In this document: piece after piece, positions 15,969-21,343 of the stretch
How positions within the stretch are numbered: the stretch's first letter is position 1
Layout: every line of letters starts with the position of its first letter
Source: Amoebophrya sp. AT5.2
Taxonomy: Eukaryota > Sar > Dinophyceae > Syndiniales > Amoebophryaceae
NCBI GenBank assembly: GCA_005223375.1
Contig: RXOD01004504.1
Location: forward strand, 1 to 21,343
Direction: 5' to 3'
Length of the DNA: 21,343 bases
Translations under genes and position numbers: made by a program
Notes under the pieces: model-generated
Told to the model about the DNA's origin: nothing
Database searches by the model: none
The model's input: the letters and a program-made list of their open reading frames with translations, nothing else

Positions 15969-18900
15969 TCACTTACTCCCCACAGTGGGGCAGCTCTGAA
16001 ACCACCCGGCGCGAAGGCATGACGCACTGGCCCCCAGAGTGGGGACCCAACGACATTCCCTAGCACTTAATGCCAGTTGCTCACTTCGACTTATCGGATC
16101 ATCGCATCTGGTCTCCCTAGTTTTTTGCCGCTCGAACTTGACTAGAACCTCGCAGACGCTCTGCACGCCTTTTGCGTTCGTGGCCGTGGTCGCTTTCTCC
16201 AGGCAGAACTGCGTCGCCTCAAACAGCAGCGGGTCCGTGCACTGCATGGCCCAGCGGACGATGTCCGTGAGGTGCACGTACACGATCGACTCCAACGAGT
16301 CGCTGTAGGCCGCGTTCACGGCGTCGTAGATCTCCAGGATCAACCGGAGCGCCCGCTCGTACCCGATGTAGTGTGGGCGAAGGAGGGGCGAGCTAGAAGT
16401 AGTTGTCAGGGCAGCTCCTGCTCCCACGAGTCTGGGCGCATGACCGTGCGGCGTGTCGCGGCCACTGCCGTGCGGAGACGGTGGTCGTCCCCCGCTGCTC
16501 GCACGCGCGTTCGGCCCCGCCTGAAGCTCCTCCTTCCGGCCGTCTGCGACCGCGCACGACGAGCCGGCCACTACTTGCGCCGTCCCCTCGCCTTGCACTT
16601 GCTCCCCCCCCGCGGTGATCTGGAAAAAGTTGGGCAGGTGGTACAGCAGGAAGCCCGGCCTCTCGTGGATGCCGTCCGCGTTCAAGTACTTGATGAATCG
16701 CTGCTGCTCGTCCAAAAACAGCTCGGAGAAGGCCTGCTGCACCTTTTTGCCGCCCTCGAAGTCGAACACGCGCGCGTTGCAGCAAAGCCGGATCACGGCG
16801 CGCTCCTTCGCAGAGCTCAGCTCGGGCAGGCAGAGCGCGCCGCGGGAGTGCAGAAACACGTCGTAGGCCGTGATGAGACAGGACGCGATGTCGTAACTGG
16901 TGGATGACGGGTCCTCCACGTCGTCGCCCCCGCTCCCGGACCGCTGCAGGGTTGCGGCCGGCGGAAGATCATCTACCACCGGTAACATTTCCCCGGTGGC
17001 GCTAGAAGTCGTTCCAGCGTTGTCTGTGTTTGTTGTCCCAAAACCAGCAGCGGACTTTGATGCGGAAGGCGACGCGCTCGCGCCCTCCTCGTCTACGGCC
17101 GCAAGCGCACCCACCGCAGCGTGATGCGCCAGAAGAGGCCGGTAGCTGTCCGCCTGTTGCATCGTGTCCGTCTTCTGCATCGATATCTGCGCGCCCTCCT
17201 CCTCTTCCTGAATTTTCATCCCCCCACCTGATTGCAGGTCCTCGTCGTCAAACGACACCGTCGTTTGGGTTTTCACACCGCCCCCAGCCGCGAGGCGCTC
17301 CGCTCCACCTTGACCGCCAACCGCCTGACTCGCCTTAGCCAACGCCTTCGCTGTGGCAGGACCAGTTGGTAAGTAGCTAGGTGGTTGTCCTGCAGTAGGT
17401 GGTTGTCCTGGAAAGACGTCCGCAGTAGGTGGCAGCCACTCTATTCAGAGGCTTCCCCCCTGCCTCTGCGTCCCAATGGCTCCTCTTCTACTGTGAATAC
17501 TTGTGCTCGCCGGCTACCCTGCCGAGACTCAGGTTGCTCGGATGCCGCCTCTAGTGCCTACAATGATGCATCTCTGTCGCGCCGGGTAGATTTCAGAGCG
17601 CCTTAATCTCATCGACACTCGCCACCCAAACGGGCCCAACATACATCTAGAGCTTATCACCTATACCGTACTTGCTCACTTATCCGCTGGTCTTCGCCTA
17701 TTCGTCGCCGCGTTGTTTTGCAGCCGGATCACGGTTGGCGAGCTGAGGAAGTACTGCAGCGCCCGTCGGCCCTCCTTGAAGTTCCTGAAGGTGGTTTCGC
17801 TCATCACGTGGCCCAGGTCCGCGAACGACACGAACAGGTAGAACTGGTACGCGTCGACCGGCAGCACGTGGATGGCCGCGGTCTGTAGGAAGATGCGCAG
17901 CTGGTCGAGCGACGCGGGGAGGCACTCGTTCTGCAGAAACTGGTTGAAGCGGAACCGCATCTGCACGAGGCCCTCGAGCACGATCTGCCACCGCCTTGGC
18001 AGTCGCGCAAACGAGGGCAGCACCGCGGCGTTGGTCTTCATCACGTGCGTCAACACCGTGGACGGGTCAGCGTTGCTGGCCTTGTTCGTCGAGGAGGTGG
18101 AGGCGGTGGCCGTGGTCCTCGTCGTCAGATCACTGGAACCTACCGGCGCAGGACCCAAGTCCTGGCGGAAGTAGTGGAGTTTGCCCAGCTCGTGGATGGC
18201 CAGATACACGAACACGGCATCCATAACTTCCGTGTTGCGTAGCTCGACCTCACCGAAAGCCCACTCAGTCAGCTCGTGCCACGCATAGGCAGTCAGAACC
18301 TGGTGCATTTATTGACATTGTAATTGTTTGGATGCAAGCATTAGTATTTCTTTGCGTCTAGGACTAGGTCTAACTATTGCACGCAGACGCTGGTCAACAA
18401 GGCGGCGTCGATCCTCTGCCAGCCGAAAAGCTAAGCGCAGAGCAGCACCTGTCCTTCCGCCGCGTACGCCATCCTGCCACCGTGAACTGTTTGTGGCAGC
18501 TTGCAGAATTGCGCGTAGTCGTCGCTCGCGATGAAAAACACCGTCAAGAACGCGGAAATCGTGTGTCGCAGAATCTGCTTCGGCGACCTGCTCAGATCCC
18601 ACGTCGCCTGCGTCGTGTTGTTCGCTGGGGGATTCTCATCCCGGCCTCCGTCTTCCCGCGAATCTCGGTCTTGTTCTCGAGGAGGCGTGTCCTTCTTATC
18701 CTTGCTCCCGCCAAGTTGTAGATCCTCGTCTGTCCCGACACTACCGCTTGTTTGCTCTACTTTTGGCGCAACGAAAACCCCGGTCGGTGGCTGCTCCGGC
18801 TCCATGCCCGACTGATTGGGATTGTTCACGTAGAACTGCTCGGAGTTCGAGTCCGCCTCGTACCCCCGAAAGTAGTTCAGCTCCGGAAACTTCTGTTTCA

Positions 18901-21343
18901 CCTCGTGGAGGAACTCTTGCCCCGAAATTCTTTTCTTGATGATCTGCCGGGACAGCGTTCGCGCCATCTTGGTCAGGTCCCGCAACGTCTGCTTGTCGTG
19001 CACTGGGACCCAGGGCCGGGCGGAGATCAGAAAGCTGCGACTCGGAACGGCGGCGAGCGGTCCGGACTTTGTCTCTGGACCCTTCTTGCTGTACTTATCC
19101 GCGGCCGTCGGGGATGCCCGATTGCCAGCGGTTGTCGGCTTTCCGATCGGCAGCAGGTCGAGCCCAACTAGGTCGAAGCTGACTGTGGACGAGTAAGCGT
19201 ACGTGAAGTTGCTCAGGTCGTGAAAGTTCAGCACAATGCTGGTGGAATTCGTCTCTGCCACTTCCTCTTCCTCGGTGAGGATGGTAGCAGTTGCATCGTA
19301 CACCTTCAGCAGCACCTTCACGGCAGCCGCCAGCCCCACGCGCGGATTTTCCATCGCCCGCGCGAAAAAGACATGTGCGTCCGCAAGCACAAACGGTCTC
19401 GTTGCAGCCGCGGAGGCACTCGAAAAGCCCCCGCCGCTGCTGACGCGCCTCCCCCCAACGTTCCCCCGCACACCCCCACAACGGCTCGAAACCGCCCCCG
19501 CCTTCAAGTGGGCCTCCAACCGCACCCAGCCGGCGGGGTCAGTGGCCATCAGCTGCGACACCGCGTCGCGCAGCAGTTCCGAGAAGAAGGGGTCGTCCGA
19601 ATGGCCTTGCGCGCAGCAGCCCGTGACGCAGGCGAGTCGCACGAGCGCGACGCTGAAGGCGTCCCGGAAGTGCGGCACGGACCGCCGCACCAAGTAGCTG
19701 TAGTAGATCGCTTCGCACTCCTCATTCATGTACTGAAAGTCCAGAAGCACATCCAGCGCGGCAGACACCTCCGAGTACGCGGCCTCGTCAAGAAATTGAA
19801 GTCCCGCCTGCTCTTGGGAGCTACTACTGTTGTAGAGAGAAGCGGAATCATCGTAGTAAGAACCCTGCTCGCCAAACTGCTGGAATTGGGTGCCCATGGA
19901 GTAAATGCGCGCGAAGTTGAAGTGCGGGTTGGAGCCAATGGACGAGCCTCCAGCAGCGGTTGTGATTGGGACTGGCCGGGATATCGCTGGCCCACTGTTG
20001 ACCTGGAGGGTGCTGGAAGAAGATGTTGAAACGTAATTTGTCTTTGTGTTGTTCGCGGCGCTGTTGAGAGCTCCGGCGTCTCGCTGCAGGGAAGCTTCGC
20101 TCGTGGCCGCCGACTGCTCAGAAATGTTCTTGCTGAACGTCACGCTCCGAATTTTGTCTGCTTTCGCATTCATCGACGCCTCCTTTCCGATCTGGTTGTT
20201 CTTGAGCAAGCTGGCGCTTGCAACCTTCATGACACCGCCGCCGCCGCTCGCGACTTTCGTGACACGAGCAGGAGCGCCACCCGGGTTCACGGCGGCCTTC
20301 GTAACAGGGGTGCTGGGGGCCGCCGCTGGGTCGTCGACGCTCTTGCGCATCGCACTGGTAGCATTTGCGCTCTGATGCTGAAATGGTGTCACTTCGCTCC
20401 GCCCCTTGCAGCATTGCTCCAAAAGCAGATAGCAGAGGAAGAACGACAGACATGGACTCGAATTCGCTCCCGTGCTGCCGCTGCCGACAGCACCGCCAAG
20501 GGCATCACCGTCGTCATCTCCCTCCGCATCTTCGTGACCCATGTCGGCAAGACCGGACTCCTCCGAAACTCCCCTGGAAAGTCCCTCCTGGACATTCATC
20601 GTGGCCATGGCCTGAACCTCGGCGAGCGAATCGGCCACGTTTTCCGCGTGCAAAAACTGTTCCAGCTGGAATTCACTGCACAAGGCTGTGCGCGCCACTC
20701 TTCGGATGTCGCTATCCAGCCGGTAAAAGCTCGGCAGCAACAGCGCCAGGTCTTTGGGATCGAGGGCGCGCGGTCCATCTGCGTTTTGCTTTTGGTTTTC
20801 AGTTTCATTAGCTTCTTCAGACGCACTTTTAATATCGGACCTTTGTGCCACATGTTCCGTTCCCGAAGGATCCACCTCCAACGAGGTCAGCAGCCGCAGC
20901 ACGTCGCCACTGAAGCCCTTTCCACGGGCTCCCGCCGCCTTTCGGTAGGCCGCCCGCACGTCGTTGCTGAAGTGCTGCACGCTGTCCAGCCGGCTGACGA
21001 TCACGCAGACGAGCATCGCGTCGATTTGCCGTGGGTCCTCCGTTATCGGCTCGACGTACAGTTGCCGCAGCTTGCGCCACGCGCGCCTCGTGAGTGGCTG
21101 CCTCGCTCCTACTTCGCCCTGCTGTAGTTCTTGTTGTTCGGGCGTACCTTGGCCGCGGGTGAAGCTTTCGTAGTCGTCCATCAGCATGTAGAAGAATGCC
21201 AAGCACATCCTTAGCACCTGGTCGAGCTCCGCACTCGGAGTACTACTGCCTGTGGTTGAAGAATAAAGCCCTGCTGTCGAACTCGAATCCACCCTGGGTG
21301 ACGGAGGCGGCCGACTGCCCGCGGACGCGCCTGCGGCTCCCGC
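15969..21343 (-). CDS. Very large two-module helical repeat protein, unknown family (5' end outside window)
   Basis: Exons are 18449-21343 (open to the right edge, no start in the window), 17680-18299, and about 17350 or 17328 down to a TGA at 15969. The first junction is in phase 0 (donor GACAG|GTGCTG, acceptor CACCAG|GTTCTG). More than 1600 residues are visible. Two modules share diverged blocks in the same order: VLRMCLAFFYMLMDDYESF / ILRHTISAFLTVFFIASDDY; AWRKLRQLY / AWHELTEWA; IDAMLVCVIVSRL / MDAVFVYLAIHEL; LLPSFYRLDSDIRRV / VLPSFARLPRRWQIV; EFQLEQFL / RFRFNQFL; VKVLLKVYDATATI / LRLILEIYDAVNAA. Low-complexity Ser/Ala/Thr/Asn linkers separate blocks. No catalytic motif, signal peptide or clear membrane span was found. 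I do not recognise the family; an alpha-solenoid-like scaffold is an inference. The 3' end is uncertain because a perfect GTAAGT overlaps the last codons. Confidence 0.7.
17351..17679 (-). other. Intron of the large repeat-protein gene (about 329 nt, junction unresolved)
   Basis: The preceding frame ends GCG GAT AA|GTGAGC, a strong donor in phase 2. Of the acceptors at the next open frame, CCACAG|CG would need phase 1, while GGCGAG|T at 17328 fits phase 2. The encoded sequence there is low-complexity, so the choice cannot be made by eye. The intron has short direct repeats near its 3' end. Confidence 0.6.
17378..17432. repeat. Short direct repeats inside the long intron
   Basis: The 15-mer taggtggttgtcctg occurs at 17378-17392 and again at 17396-17410, an 18-bp period. 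The core cagtaggtgg of the second copy (17393-17402) recurs at 17423-17432. Confidence 0.75.
18300..18448 (-). other. Intron of the large repeat-protein gene (149 nt)
   Basis: Donor GGACAG|GTGCTG and acceptor TGCACCAG|GTTCTG join in phase 0. A TACTAAT branch-point-like motif lies about 40 nt before the acceptor. The join is supported independently because the spliced protein reproduces the block order of the first module. Confidence 0.85.

Noticed and set aside
1..21343. Spliced-leader gene, rRNA, CRISPR array, transposase or reverse transcriptase
   Set aside because: I looked for a dinoflagellate-type leader, regularly spaced repeats, and reverse transcriptase or DDE motifs on both strands and saw none.

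Overview
The window looks like a protein-coding stretch of a eukaryotic nuclear genome, most likely a protist. Open frames are split by introns with GT...AG ends whose phases match (79 to about 330 nt). Intergenic gaps are 0.25-0.9 kb. There are no operon-like overlaps or ribosome binding sites. All nine supported genes lie on the minus strand. This co-orientation, the GC-rich coding DNA with long antisense shadow frames, the ShKT-type surface protein and a PKA-regulatory-like protein fit an alveolate. A dinoflagellate relative with a compact genome (Syndiniales/Amoebophrya-like) is my best guess, but it is an inference: no marker gene is present, and all the introns I could place are canonical GT-AG, unlike those of many core dinoflagellates.

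Layout from left to right (transcription runs right to left): (1) the 5' part of a PKA regulatory-subunit-like protein with a dimerisation/docking-like helix region and the start of a cyclic-nucleotide-binding domain, 1-953, cut by the left edge; (2) a possible small one-pass membrane protein, 1658-1831; (3) a four-exon coiled-coil protein, 2487-4124; (4) a single-exon TMEM18-family protein, 4505-5158; (5) an acidic protein with a C-terminal membrane hairpin, 6017-7228; (6) a four-exon predicted type I surface protein with signal peptide, mucin-like region, two ShKT-like domains, a beta-rich-looking region, a transmembrane segment and a short tail, 7983-11634; (7) a mostly disordered protein with a C-terminal coiled coil, 12520-13725; (8) a HAD-like protein of unknown role with a DxN signature, 13981 to about 15714 or 15845; (9) a very large, at least three-exon protein, 15969 to beyond 21343, cut by the right edge.

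The most interesting structures are in genes 6 and 9. In gene 6 both ShKT-like domains are interrupted by an intron at the same residue and phase, which points to duplication of an intron-containing domain. Gene 9 appears to consist of two diverged copies of a roughly 750-residue helical module that I cannot place in a known family; the repeat also supports joining its exons across the 18300-18448 intron. The genes have no evident shared pathway. I found no tRNA, rRNA, spliced-leader gene, CRISPR array or transposase.
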